Positions 1-10,117 of a stretch of DNA of 64,000 nt are shown here, piece after piece; within the stretch, counting starts at the first letter, position 1, and each line of letters opens with the position of its first letter. A model generated the notes under the pieces. The model did not search any database and had not been told where the DNA came from. It saw only the letters and a list, made by a program, of their open reading frames with translations. The DNA comes from Neoarius graeffei (lineage: Eukaryota > Chordata > Actinopteri > Siluriformes > Ariidae): contig NC_083577.1 in NCBI RefSeq assembly GCF_027579695.1, positions 57,797,783-57,861,782 on the forward strand. Direction: 5' to 3'. The translations under genes were made by a program, and so were the position numbers.

Positions 1-924
1 GTTTGCTTTACTACCCTTGAGAGGACCTTGTATTTGCATAATTATTAATGTAGCTATGATATACCTAATCCTAACCTCAAACTCTGTGACCAAAAGGAAA
101 TATTTAGGTTCATTTAGTTTTTTTGTATGTTTGTTTGTTTGTTTGCATGTTTTAAATAACAGTAGCAGTTTCTTAAAAACAGTTTTCTTGCAGCCAGATG
201 TCCTCACAAGGTCAAACCTGCCAGATACCTTCCTATCCTTGGTATCCAATATATAGCCTAAAACATGGGGCATCTTAAACCACATTCACATATCAAGTCC
301 ATTATTGTATGAGATTAAAAACAACATGGAAAATATAACAAATTTTCATTCCCACTCAGTCTTCCATAACGGAAAAGTAATGGATATCGCGTATTCCCAT
401 CTGACTGTATTTAATGGAATGCTACAGAGCACCAACAGGAAAAAAAAAACCCCAGATATGATGTATGATTCATGAGGCACCAAGTCCATTGTTGTGAAAA
501 GCCCAAGCTGAGACATTAGCTAGTTAACAACATGGCACAAGTTGAGCTGCATCACATTTCTGTTGAGCGAGTTCTCTTCCTGTTTCTGAACATTTGTTTT
601 GATCAAGCAAAAGCTATTTATAACATTTTTGCTTATACAGTGGGACCGCTGGATCTGCAGACTCACTCAGGCATACAAGCATGACCCCTGGAACTAGTTC
701 CCACATAACCACACAATCCTGTTTTCCCTTTCACTTATTACTTGCCTTATTTAAAACCCTGGCTTCTGTTAGTTTGTCTTGCATTTGTCTTTATTTTACA
801 TACTGATGCTTGTTGTTTTCCTCACTTTGTGTTTTCATGCCTGGTGTTTTTTGGTGCTTCGAGTATCCTGTGAAAATAAAAGGTTTCCGCACTCACATCC
901 CACACCTCAACCATGGCAAATATA
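1..924. other. Unassigned sequence, possible degraded LTR
   Basis: No convincing gene is seen. Around 560-905 there is a TATA-like TTATTTAAAA (about 749) followed about 120 bases later by an AATAAA at about 876, which resembles a decayed LTR on the + strand. Neither a partner copy nor a clear target duplication is visible, so this is only a suggestion. Confidence 0.25.
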
Positions 925-1880
925 CAAACCCAGTTCCAAAAGAGTTGGGACACTGTGTAAAACATAAATAAAAACAGAATGTGAAGATTTGAAAAGCATG
1001 GAAACCTTATATTTGATTGAAAATAGTACAAAGAAAACATATCAAATGTTGAAACTGAGAATTTTTTTTTTGAAAAATATATGCTCATTTTGAATTTGAT
1101 GTCAGCAACAAGTTTCAGAAAAGTTGGAACTGGGCAGCAAAAACCTGAAAAAGTTGTGCAATGTGAAAAAAAACCACCTAATTTGACGATAAAAAATTAC
1201 TTGTCAACAGGTCAGTAACATGATTGGGTATAAAAAGAGCATCCCAGAGAGTCTGAGTCTCTCAGAAGTAAAGATGATGAGGGGTTCACCGCTCTGTGAA
1301 AGACTGTGTGGGCAAACAGTGCAACAATTTAAGAATAACATTCCTCAATGTAAAATTGCAAAGAATTTGGGGATCACATCATCTATGGGACATAATATCA
1401 TGAAAAGATTCAGAGAATCTGGAGAAATCTCTGTATGCAAGAGACAAGGCTGAAAACTGACATTGGATGCCTGTGATCTTCAGGCCCTCAGGCGACACTG
1501 CATCAAAAGCAGGTACGTATCTGTAGTGAAAATCACTGTATGGGCTCAGTAACACTTCAGAAAACCATTGTCTGTGAAAACAGTTCATTACTGCATCCAC
1601 AAATGCAAGTTAAAACCATATATAAACAATATCCAGAAACACTGCCACCTTATCTGGGTCTGAGCTTTTTTATGATGGACTGAGGTGAAGTGGAAAGTTG
1701 TCCTGAGGTCTGATGATCCAAAAGTAGAAATTCTTTTTAGAAATAATGGACACCACGTCCTCCAGGCTAAAGAGGAGAGGGACCATTGGTGTTGCTGACA
1801 TCAAATTCAAAATGTGCATATATTTTTTCAAAAAACAATATTTCTCAGTTTCAACATTTGATATGTTGGAAATGTCAGAA
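925..1880 (+). mobile_element. Degenerate mariner/Tc1-like element
   Basis: The left end (CAAACCCAGTTCCAAAAGAGT at 925) is a diverged version of the terminal repeat of the full-length element at 32263-33864. The block around 1051-1112 recurs inverted at about 1800-1866, so both long terminal repeats are partly present. The fragment at 1220-1453 begins MIGYKKSIPE and has the helix-turn-helix stretch QCKIAKNLGI, matching the N-terminus of the 32483-33556 transposase, then stops. The middle and C-terminal DDE region is unrecognisable. This is an old, dead copy. Confidence 0.75.
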
Positions 1881-1984
1881 TCATGTTCATATGAGAGAGA
1901 GAGAGGGAGAGAGAGCACATTCACATAACTTTTACTACAGTCTATAGTTATAACTCACTCACTTCTTCCAGCTTGTCCCACTGT

Positions 1985-2278
1985 AGTAGTAGGCACCCGT
2001 CAGTCTCGAAAGATTATGGGTTTCATGCAGTAGGAGTCTTGCAGCATTTGGAGTGGCTGCAGAGGCCAATGTGGGAATGGCAATCCTTTCCGCACCGCTG
2101 GCAGATGTACGTGGAGGCTTCTAACATTTGACTCCTGGCCTTTCTTTTCTGCCTTTCTGTCTCATTAAGCAAAACCTTCCCCTCTTCAAACTTGGAGATG
2201 CCTTGCTGTAGAGTGCACTTCCAGGTAGATCTCTCAGAGGCCAGAGTTTCCCATGAGTCGATGTCAACCCCCATGGCC
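1985..2278 (-). pseudogene. LINE ORF2 3' end, separated from its RT by an insertion
   Basis: The - strand reading starting AMGVDIDSWE and ending with a Cys/His zinc-knuckle-like tail (ICQRCGKDCHSHIGLCSH) is the C-terminus of a non-LTR retrotransposon ORF2. The rest of that ORF is at 7584-9192. The reading frame of the two parts meets exactly at a TTAA that is duplicated at 2279-2282 and 7580-7583. Removing the insert and one TTAA gives a continuous junction CKRDF-K-AMGVD. The LINE 3' end is at about 1985. Confidence 0.85.
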
Positions 2279-2843
2279 TTAAAGGAACAGTCCACCGTAC
2301 TTCCATAATGAAATATGTTCTTCTCTGAATTGAGACGAGCTGATCCGTACCTCTCCGAGCTTTGCGCGACCTCCCAGTCAGTCAGACGCGCTGTCACTCC
2401 TGTTAGCAATGTAGCTAGGCTCAGCATGGCCAACGGTATTTTTTGGGGCTGTAGTTAGATGCGACCAAACTCTTCTGCGTTTTTCCTGTTTACATAGGTT
2501 TATATGACCAGTGACATGAAACAAAGTTCAGTTACACAAATTGAAACATGGCGATTTTCTATGCTATGGAAAGTCCGCACTATAATGACAGGCGTACTAA
2601 CACCAATTCTGCGCGCTTCGACAGCGCATTTTGAAGGTATCAATGCGCTGTCGAAGCGCGCAGAAGGTGTTAGTACGCCCAGAGCCGGCCCGTGGCATAG
2701 GCAATATAGGCAAATGCTAAGGGCGCTGCTTCCATCCAGGGGCGCAGAAACGGGGGGAGAAAAATTATGACTTCCACTATTCTGAAAACGAGTCAGCATT
2801 ATAATGTCTTAGCCTAATTTAATTATACAGCAAAGCATGTAGT

Positions 2844-3119
2844 CAGGGTGCGATTTGTCAAAAAAAGCGGGGTGTGGTGGTGGTTGTTAATCATGAAACA
2901 ATAAGCGCTCAACAGTGGTTTGCCCTGTCTATAGTGTGTCTTCGGGCGCGCAAGTGCGCATCCGCGGCTATTCTCTGTTTTGGCCATGTAATAGCCTAAG
3001 TGTTGTTGGCTAAAGAGTGTTTTTGCATAACGTAGATAACTGACATAGATCTGTTGCTTGTTTTGAATATGGCTGCACTTGGAGCAGTCTGTCGGTGTCG
3101 TTGAGCAGTCTGGGCTGAA
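2844..3119. mobile_element. Single hAT terminus (same family as 16473-17570)
   Basis: CAGGGTGCGATTTGTC followed by an A-run and a G-rich stretch matches the terminus of the hAT at 16473-17570. No opposing end is seen before 7263, so this is a truncated end. The exact right boundary is unknown. Confidence 0.5.
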
Positions 3120-3124
3120 GTAAA

Positions 3125-3703
3125 TGTTAGGACTAGGACTGTTTTGGCCTCTAGAGGCCGCTGTTATTTCCTTTTCGTGTCATGTTTGTTTTGGCCTCTA
3201 GGGGCCGCCACTGTTCCTGTGTTTTGTGTTTGTGTTAATTGCCTGTTTAGTCCTGATTATTTTCACCTGTGTTCAATTTAGTTTGTGTATTTATACCCCC
3301 TTAGTTCAGTCCTCTTGTCACGGAGTCTTTGTGCTGTTATGTTTATCTCCAGTTTCCTCTGTACCGTGTTCTTTGTTTTGCACTTTGCTTTTCTTTTGGA
3401 CCTAGTAGTTACTGTGTTTTTGGATCTTCTGAGCTTTGGTATTTTTGCCTTTTCTTTTCTGTTTTTTTGGCTTTTGTTTTGTACTTTTGGATTTTTTATT
3501 TTTTCCCTTATATCTTCTGAGCGTTTTTGGATTATTACTTTTTGGATTTTTTTTTTGTGTATATATTGTAAATAAACCTTTTGATACTTTTTTCTACTTC
3601 TGCCTCACGCCTCTGCATTTGAGTCATCCCCCTGGTGGCCTAGTGGGGGTTTGCTGGATTATCACACAACGAACCAGGTTCGAATCCCAGCAAAACCCTA
3701 ACA
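3125..3703 (+). repeat. 5' LTR of the Gypsy element
   Basis: 579 bases, TG...CA bounded. It has a TATA-like TATTTATACC near 3289 and a polyadenylation signal AATAAA at 3571-3576. Compared with the 3' copy it differs by a few short indels. Confidence 0.9.
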
Positions 3704-3716
3704 GAAAGACTCCGTC

Positions 3717-4160
3717 ATGACCGACTCAGCAGAGGCTGCTTCAACTGTCTACCCGGCCAACCTTCAGGGAATTATGGCAGCTTTGACACGCTTCGGAGTG
3801 ATCATGGACGCTCATGGACGTATGCTCACGAGCCAACGTGAGGCCCTTGCTCGCCACGAGGAACTGCTTCAGCAAATTGGGAAAACCCTGGCACAGCTGA
3901 CATCTCTGCCTGCATCTCCTGATCCAGCTCCTGCTCCAGTGCCTCCTGCTATGCTGCCTTCACCTCGCGAACCCAGCCTTCCTGCACCACAGAGGTATGA
4001 CGGCATGCAAGTGGGTTGTACTCGCCTCTCCGCATCTGAGAGGGAGCGCAGAAGGAGGGACAAGTGCTGCATCTACTGTGGCAAGCCTGGTCACTTCCAA
4101 GCATCATGTCCCGAACTCTCGGGAAAAGGACCGCCCCGTCCAGCCGAGGGAGGGTTGTGA
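3717..4160 (+). CDS. gag: Gag-like protein of the Gypsy element
   Basis: A 147-codon ORF that starts 13 bases after the 5' LTR. It has a predicted helical N-terminal part (QREALARHEELLQQIGKTL), a proline-rich linker, and near the C-terminus a CCHC zinc knuckle, C-x2-C-x4-H-x4-C (CIYCGKPGHFQASC, about residues 119-132). This layout is typical of Ty3/Gypsy nucleocapsid, but the length is short for a full Gag and the capsid region appears to be missing or shortened, perhaps by the same deletion process that removed the RT core. Its end overlaps the protease reading frame at 4064-4160, in a different frame, as expected for frameshift-linked gag-pol. Confidence 0.75.
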   Translation: MTDSAEAASTVYPANLQGIMAALTRFGVIMDAHGRMLTSQREALARHEELLQQIGKTLAQLTSLPASPDPAPAPVPPAMLPSPREPSLPAPQRYDGMQVGCTRLSASERERRRRDKCCIYCGKPGHFQASCPELSGKGPPRPAEGGL

Positions 4161-5254
4161 CGGGGCCTACCCTCTCTCCCGGACTCCCTGGCCAAGGAAT
4201 CTACATCCCGGTCTCCATCTCCTGGGGTGAGTCTGTCCATTCTTGTCAAGCTTTGTTAGACTCAGGGGCGGCTGGGAACTTTATGGATATTCACTTCGCC
4301 CAAAGTATCAATGTTCCGACTGCACCTCTTGAAGTCCCACTGTCTGTGTCTGCCCTCAATGGCCAAGCGTTAGGTGATGGAAGAGTCACCCAAGTTACTT
4401 CTCCAGTCTTCCTCCAGTCTCAAGGTCACAAGGAAGAAATATCCCTGCACCTGATTCCTTCACCTGAGTTCCCAGTTATTCTAGGCCTTCCTTGGCTTAC
4501 TCGCCACAACCCTCGCATAGACTGGGTAACAAGCCAGGTTGTGGAATGGGGCCCTGCATGCCATGCCTCTTGTTTGCTCTCTAGCTCTCCTGTGTCTCCT
4601 GGCGAGCCCCCTGATCTCACAGAGTTATCTCAAGTTCCCACAGAGTACTGGGATCTCAAAGAGGTCTTCAGCAAGAGCAGGGCCGCCGTTCTTCCTCCGC
4701 ACCGGGCCTACGACTGTGCCATCGACTTGCTCCCTGGGACTACCCCTCCTCGTGGCAGACTGTTTTCCCTCTCTCAGCCAGAATGCAAGACCTGGAGCAA
4801 GGTCAGGAAGACCCTCATACAGACCTCCAGAACCAACCAGACTCAGGCCAACCGCCATAGAAGACCTGCACACGCTTTCCGCCCTGGGCAGCGGGTTTGG
4901 CTGTCCACTAAGGACCTTCCGCTGCGGGTGGAGAACCGCAAGCTTGCTCCTCGCTACATTGGCCCCTTCAAGGTGGTGCGCAGGGTGAACCCTGTCTCCT
5001 ACCGGCTCCAGTTGCCCCGGACTCTGAGGATCAACCCCACTTTCCATGTTTCCCTGTTGCGGCCCATACTGACGTCTACGTATGCCCCTGCCCCAGGAAC
5101 CCCCCACCCCCCCGCATCTTCCAGGGTCAGACTGTGTTCACTGTGCATCGCCTGCTTGACTCCCGCTGGGTCCGCGGCGGGTTGCAATATCTGGTGGACT
5201 GGGAGGGCTATGGTCCTGAGGAGCGCTGCTGGGTTCCTGCTCGGGATGTCCTAG
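4064..5254 (+). pseudogene. pol: Protease-(RT)-(integrase) remnant of Gypsy pol
   Basis: An open frame with an aspartic-protease motif LLDSGAAGNF (about residues 64-73) and the second protease segment VILGLPWLTRHNP. The N-terminal RT lead-in (DLKEVFSKSRAAVLPPHR, then GRLFSLSQPE) breaks off at about 4785. It continues directly as the integrase C-terminal GPY/F-type module ([41 protein letters not shown]). The RT YxDD box, RNase H and integrase DDE are therefore gone. A frameshift in the C-run near 5100-5115 moves the chromodomain to another frame. The frame stays open across the deletion junction, perhaps by chance. Confidence 0.8.
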
Positions 5255-5325
5255 ATAAAGAACTGTGTCGGGACTTCCATTCGGCCCATCCGGATCGCCC
5301 TGGGAACATCAGGAGACGCTCCTAG
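5134..5325 (+). pseudogene. Chromodomain tail of Gypsy integrase
   Basis: The sequence [19 protein letters not shown] is the aromatic-cage chromodomain signature of chromoviral integrases, a domain thought to guide integration through histone marks. It lies one frame off from the preceding integrase module and ends shortly before the polypurine tract and 3' LTR. It is a broken part of pol, not an independent gene. Confidence 0.8.
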
Positions 5326-5336
5326 AGGGGGGGTCC

Positions 5337-5918
5337 TGTTAGGACTAGGACTGTTTTGGCCTCTAGAGGCCGCTGTTATTTCCTTTTCGTGTCATGTTTG
5401 TTTTGGCCTCTAGAGGCCGCCACTGTTCCTGTGTTTTTGTGTTAATTGCCTGTTTAGTCCTGATTATTTTCACCTGTGTTCAATTTAGTTTGTGTATTTA
5501 TACCCCCTTAGTTCAGTCCTCTTGTCAGGGAGTCTTTGTGCTGTTATGTTTATCTCCAGTTTCCTCTGTACCGTGTTCTTTGTTTTGCACTTTGCTTTTC
5601 TTTTGGACCTAGTAGTTACTGTGTTTTTGGATCTTCTGAGCTTTGGTATTTTTGCCTTTTCTTTTCTGTTTTTTTGGCTTTTGTTTTGTACTTTTGGATT
5701 TTTTATTTTTTCCCTTATATCTTCTGAGCGTTTTTGGATTATTACTTTTTGGATTTTTTTTTTTTTTTTGTGTGTATATATTGTAAAACCTTTTTTGATA
5801 CTTTTTTCTACTTCTGCCTCATGCCTCTGCATTTGAGTCATCCCCCTGGTGGCCTAGTGGGGGTTTGCTGGATTATCACACCAACAAACCAGGTTTGACT
5901 CCCAGCAAAACCTTAACA
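5337..5918 (+). repeat. 3' LTR of the Gypsy element
   Basis: 582 bases, TGTTAGG...TAACA. The AATAAA of the 5' LTR is lost here: the equivalent place at about 5783 reads TTGTAAAACC. The T-run near 5757-5769 is longer than in the 5' LTR. Confidence 0.9.
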
Positions 5919-6589
5919 GTAAAGGTCTTTTATGCACCAAACACGTTTCGCAGCGAGATATTCCAATGGTGCCTGGCACTTTTTTTTTTAAATAAAACAA
6001 AGTTGCTTTGTTGATCTGTGTTCTCATTAAAATGACAGATTAGCAGCTCATTCAAGCAACCATGTTGCGAAGAGCTTCCTGGAGGAAAATATAATAAACA
6101 CGTTGAAAACAAGAAACAATCTCAGTGCGTCAAGACTGCAGGGAAACGAAACAAGCACTCAGATGTGTTCTCTTTACCAGTGCCGGCGATTGCTATAGGC
6201 AACCGAGGCAATTGCCTAGAGCGCAAAGTGTGCCCAGGGGCGCCAAGGGCGACCAAAACCCCACCAAAAAGGAGGGATGGAGTTATTGAATGGAGATGTT
6301 ACCAAGTGCATCAGTGGTGTACAGTGTTTTCAACCATTGTGCTGCCGAACTCTAGTACCGCAGAACACTAGTGTGCCGTGAGAGATCACCAAGTGTACCA
6401 TGGAAAATTATAGAATGACTGTATATTGTAAATATTGGCAACAGCATTTTAGTTTCAGTCAACATTTTCTATTGGTGATGTGCCTTGAGATTTTTTCATT
6501 GAAAAAAGTGCGCCCTGGCTCATGAAAGGTTGAAAACCTTTTTTACAATGCCTCTGATGCGGCTGGGGATGTAGAAATACACGCTCCTT

Positions 6590-6772
6590 ACCTCTGCTGT
6601 TACACTACCTGTGACAGTAGCTTCTGCTGAAAGAAGCTTTTCAAAATTAAAACTGCTGAAGACATACTTAAGGTCAACAATGATGAGCATCAACCAAGAG
6701 ATCTCAAGAGAAATATCATTTGATATTATCAAGGAATTTGCCATTAGGAAGACCAGACGAGTCCCATTGTAA
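6590..6772 (+). pseudogene. hAT transposase C-terminal dimerisation fragment
   Basis: The + strand frame reads VTLPVTVASAERSFSKLKLL, then a short helix-rich tail and a stop at 6770-6772. The (A)SAERSFSKLK motif is the signature of the hAT C-terminal dimerisation region found in ZMYM1-like and TTF-type fish hAT proteins. No BED finger or RNase H-like catalytic core is recognisable upstream, since the Gypsy insertion and decay have removed it. Confidence 0.75.
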
Positions 6773-7583
6773 TGTTACTTCAATAACAAAGTATCCATAA
6801 TAGCACTTTTATTTGAAAATACAGCCCATTGATGTCCTAACAGGGTGCTTAAGTTTGCACAATTTAGAATTGTAGAATTTTTTATTCATTTAATTTGTTA
6901 ATTCTTCAGAGATGACAACTTTTAATAGCAAAAAAGAAACTAAAAATAATTTCTTGTTTATTGTCCATGCACTACACTTTGAACAGGGTGCGGAAGAGTT
7001 TTTGCCCATTATATGGACATATGTATTGAATTTGTGTGGTCATTTTACTTTGTGACACTTTATGTGAATAATGATAACAATAACAATAATGAAAAAGATA
7101 AAAATGACTTCTTGTTTATTGTCCATGCACCGTACATTGTTTAATAGTAATAGAATAGAGTGATTAGATTAAAGTGTTATTTAGATGTTATTAGAGGGTT
7201 TTTTTTTCTTGGGGGGGGGACTCAATCTCGCCTAGGGCAGCCAAAGACCTAGAGCCAGCCCTGAGTACGCCTGTCATTATAGTACGGACTTTCCATAGCA
7301 CAGAAAATCGCCACGTTTCAATTTGTGTAACTGAACTTTGTTTCATGTCACTGGTCATATAAACCTATGTAAACAGGAAAAACGCGGAAGAGTTTGGTCG
7401 CATCTAACTACAGCCCCCAAAAATACCGTTGGCCATGCTGAGCCTAGCTACATTGCTAACAGGAGTGACAGCGCGTCTGACTGACTGGGAGGTCGCGCAA
7501 AGCTCGGAGAGGTACGGATCAGCTCATCTCAATTCAGAGAAGAACATATTTCATTATGGAAGTACGGTGGACTGTTCCTTTAA

Positions 7584-9192
7584 AGTCTCTCTTACAAGTG
7601 TCTTTAATACACAAGAGGGGTCTGCCTAAAGGTCGTTTTCCCTGGACGAGCTCTCCATATAGCAGATCTTTGGGGATTCGTCCCTCGTCCATCCTCACAA
7701 CACGGCCCAGCCAGCGCAGATGCCTCTGCTTCAGCAACACAAACATGCTTGGTATTTTAGCTCTCTTTAAGACATTGTTGTTTGGTATCTTGTCCTGCCA
7801 AGTGATGTTTAGTATCCGTCTGAGGCAACGCATATGGAAGGCATCCAATATTCGTTCCTGCCAGCTACATAGAGTCCAGGACTCACTACCATACAGGAGG
7901 GTGCTCAGGACGCACGCACTATAGACTTTGACCTTGGTGTGCTCTGTAAGTTTCTTGTTTAACCAGACTCTCTTTGCTAGCCTTGACATGGTGGTAGCTG
8001 CCTTACCGATGCGCTTGCTCAGCTCTAAATCAAGAGAGAGGGTGTTAGAGATGGTAGAGCCGAGGCAGACAAACTCATGAACAACTTCCAGCACATGGTT
8101 CAAAATTGTGATGCGGGGCGGTGAATCTACACCTTGTCCCATGACTTGTGTTTTCTTCAGGCTGATGGTAAGTCTGAAGTCTTGGCAGGCAGCGCTAAAG
8201 TGATCCATGAGCTGTTGGAACTCTTCAGTTGAGTGAGCGGTGATTGCAGCATCATCAGCAAATAGGAGGTCACAAACGCATCTCTGCTGGACTTTGGATT
8301 TAGCTCTCAATCTGGAGAGATTGAAGAGTTTCCCGTCCGATCTGGTGTGGAGGTAGATGCCTTCTGTTGCAGAGCCGAAAGCATGCTTCAGGAGAATGGC
8401 AAAGAAGATCCCAAACAGGATCGGCGCCAAAACACAGTCCTGTTTCACGCCACTACGGATTTCAAAGGGGGCAGATCTGGAGCCGTCAAAGATCACAGTA
8501 CCCTTCATGTCTTCATGGAAGGATCTAATGATGCTGAGGAGCTTGGGCGGACATCCAATCTTTGGAAGGATCTTGAAAAGGCCGTCTCTGCTGACTAGAT
8601 CAAAAGCCTTTGTGAGGTCTGTGAAGGCTATGAAGAGTGGTTGCCGTTGCTCCCTGTATTTTTCTTGGAGTTGACGGAGGGAGAAAACCATGTCAATGGT
8701 AGACCTGTTCATCCGGAAACTGCACTGCGATTCCGGATACACCTGCTCTCTAAGTATTTGGAGTCTCTTTAGAGCAACTCTGGCAAACAGCTTTCCAATG
8801 ATGACGAGCAGAGAGATGCTGTGAAAGTTGTTGCAATCGCCCCTGTCACCTTTATTCTTATAGAGTGTGATGATGTCCGCATCCTTCATTTCTTGAGGGA
8901 CCCCACCTTGTCTCCAACAGAGGGAAAGGATTTCATGCAGCTCGGGGATAACACCTTTGCAGCATTTAATAACTTCCACAGGGATGCCATCTTTTCCAGG
9001 TGCTTTACCTGAGGTGAGCGCGTCCAACACCTCATTTAGTTCTTCAAGGGTTGGTTCTCTATCGAGTTCCTCCAGCACAGGAAGGCACTTGATGGCATTT
9101 AGTGCTGCTTCAACAACCACATTCTCTGTAGAGTAATGCTTGGTGAAGTGCTCCACCCAACGCTCCATCTGCTTCGTCCTATCTTGAATCAC
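7584..9192 (-). pseudogene. LINE ORF2 reverse transcriptase (5' part of split ORF)
   Basis: A long open - strand reading (about 536 LINE codons) covering the non-LTR reverse transcriptase. It shows the VIPELHEILSLCW region, motif A FTDLTKAFD, the GVKQDCVLAPILF block, the catalytic LLFADDAAI box, and the thumb/C-terminal region LYGSESWTLC and HLRWLGRVVRMD typical of LINE ORF2 proteins. It ends where the TTAA foldback element has inserted, and the missing C-terminus is at 1985-2278. An upstream in-frame stop near 9250 separates it from the linker region at 9247-9717. The LINE clade was not determined. Confidence 0.85.
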
Positions 9193-9246
9193 TTCCCCAG
9201 AAGTGGTCTTCAGGGAGGCAATTTTCCTCTGTGCAGGTCCAAGAGC

Positions 9247-9720
9247 TTACTTGATGCCATCATACATCCCCCTAATATTGCCTATGTCGGCTGCCATCTG
9301 TATCTGAGAACACAGCTGTAGCCAGAAGTCGTTAGCGCATCTCCTGGCACACTGCTGGACTGTGCTATGAGCTCTACGGAGAGCTTGAAGATTGCCTTCA
9401 CTAGGGCAAGCCTTATAGGCTGATAGGGCCCTCCTTTTTACCTCAATCACGGGCGACATAACCTCGTAATTAGCCTCGAACCAGTCTGTCGTCTTATTGG
9501 TTTTCTTGCCAAATATGGACAAGGCAGCATTGTGAACAGTGTTCTTGAAGTGTTCCCATCTTACACTGGCGTTCACTTTAGTGGGGCCTGGAAGGGACTC
9601 CTCGAGGGCTCGTGCAAATTCTTCCACCTTGCCGCGGTTTTGGATCTTGATGGTGTCGATGCAGGGTCTTCCTTGCATGTATGTGGGGGTGCTGATAAGG
9701 GGACCTGACTGATCCACATG
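9247..9720 (-). pseudogene. LINE ORF2 linker upstream of the RT
   Basis: The reading contains WEHFKNTVHNAALSIFGKK and a helical region before the RT, in the position of the endonuclease-RT linker of LINE ORF2. It ends at a stop immediately upstream of the RT frame. The endonuclease itself is absent because the LINE ends at about 9720, against a SINE, either by 5' truncation or by the SINE insertion. Confidence 0.7.
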
Positions 9721-9721
9721 T

Positions 9722-10016
9722 CATATTAATTGGAGCATAGTTTTTCGCTGGATGCCCTTCCTGCCACAACCCTCCCATTTCCGGGCTTGGGAAACAGCCA
9801 TGCACACATTCATACCTATGGGCAATTTAGAGTCACCAGTTAACCTAACTGCATGTCTTTGGACTGTGGGGGAAACCGGAGCACCCGGAGGAAACCCATG
9901 CGAACATGGGGAGAACATGCAAACTCCACACAGAAAGGCCTCCGCTGACCACTGGGCTTGAACCCAGGACCTTCTTGCTGTGAGACGACAGTGCTAACCA
10001 CTGCACCACCATGCTG
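9722..10016 (-). mobile_element. tRNA-derived SINE, variant with GGATGCCCTTCC tail region
   Basis: The reverse complement starts GCAGCATGGTGGTGCAGTGG and contains a B-box-like GGGTTCAAGCCC and the shared body (ACATGCA, GGTTAACTGGTGACTC). Its 3' region (GGGAGGGTTGTGGCAGGAAGG on the - strand) differs from the common SINE of this window, so it is a related subfamily. Confidence 0.8.
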
Positions 10017-10117
10017 CGTTGTATAGTCCATCCATCCATCCATCCATCCATCATCTGTAGCTGCTTATCCTGTTCTACAGGGTCGCAGGCAAGCTGGAGC
10101 ACATCCAAGCTGACTAT

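Larger units (their letters stand above)
3125..5918 (+). mobile_element. Ty3/Gypsy chromovirus, internally deleted (nest level 4)
   Basis: Two LTRs (3125-3703 and 5337-5918) begin TGTTAGG and end TAACA. They are nearly identical and are flanked by a 5-base target duplication GTAAA (3120-3124 and 5919-5923). A polypurine tract AGAGGGGGGG precedes the 3' LTR. The interior codes for gag, protease, the start of reverse transcriptase, and then, across a deletion, the integrase C-terminus and chromodomain. The RT catalytic core, RNase H and integrase core are absent, so any movement would need a helper. LTR similarity suggests a recent insertion. A primer-binding site could not be assigned with confidence. 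Confidence 0.9.
2680..7263. mobile_element. hAT-superfamily element, interrupted (nest level 3)
   Basis: The termini CAGAGCCGGCC (2680) and the inverse of CAGGGCTGGCTCTAGG (to 7263) are flanked by a perfect 8-base duplication AGTACGCC (2672-2679 and 7264-7271), the target length expected of hAT transposons. A hAT dimerisation-domain remnant is inside at 6590-6772. A second hAT-like end (CAGTGCCGGCGATTGC at 6178) and a third (CAGGGTGCGATTTGTC at 2844) show that other hAT pieces also lie within. A Gypsy element occupies 3125-5918. Confidence 0.85.
2279..7583. mobile_element. TTAA-target foldback element, interrupted (nest level 2)
   Basis: The ends are AGGAACAGTCCACCGTA (2283) and its inverse (to 7579), flanked by duplicated TTAA. 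Each arm of about 300-400 bases is nearly identical to an arm of the uninterrupted 729-base copy at 44873-45601, so this began as the same MITE. Its central part is split by the hAT at 2680-7263. No transposase is encoded by the element itself. The TTAA target suggests Kolobok or piggyBac mobilisation, which is an inference. Confidence 0.85.

Noticed and set aside
560-905. Solo LTR
   Set aside because: TATA-like and AATAAA elements are present, but no TG...CA ends or target duplication could be fixed, so it is listed only as unassigned.
2504-2770. Repeated open frames beginning MLWKVRTIMTGVLT (also at 45090 and 45160)
   Set aside because: They are readings across the arms of the TTAA foldback MITE, which is non-coding.
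3285-3720. Hydrophobic open frames in 3285-3720 and 5394-5836
   Set aside because: They lie in the T-rich LTRs of the Gypsy element. The apparent membrane segments are translated T-runs.
10028-10052. Direct repeats as a possible CRISPR array
   Set aside because: They are (CCAT)n units with no spacers, forming the tail of a SINE in a vertebrate genome.
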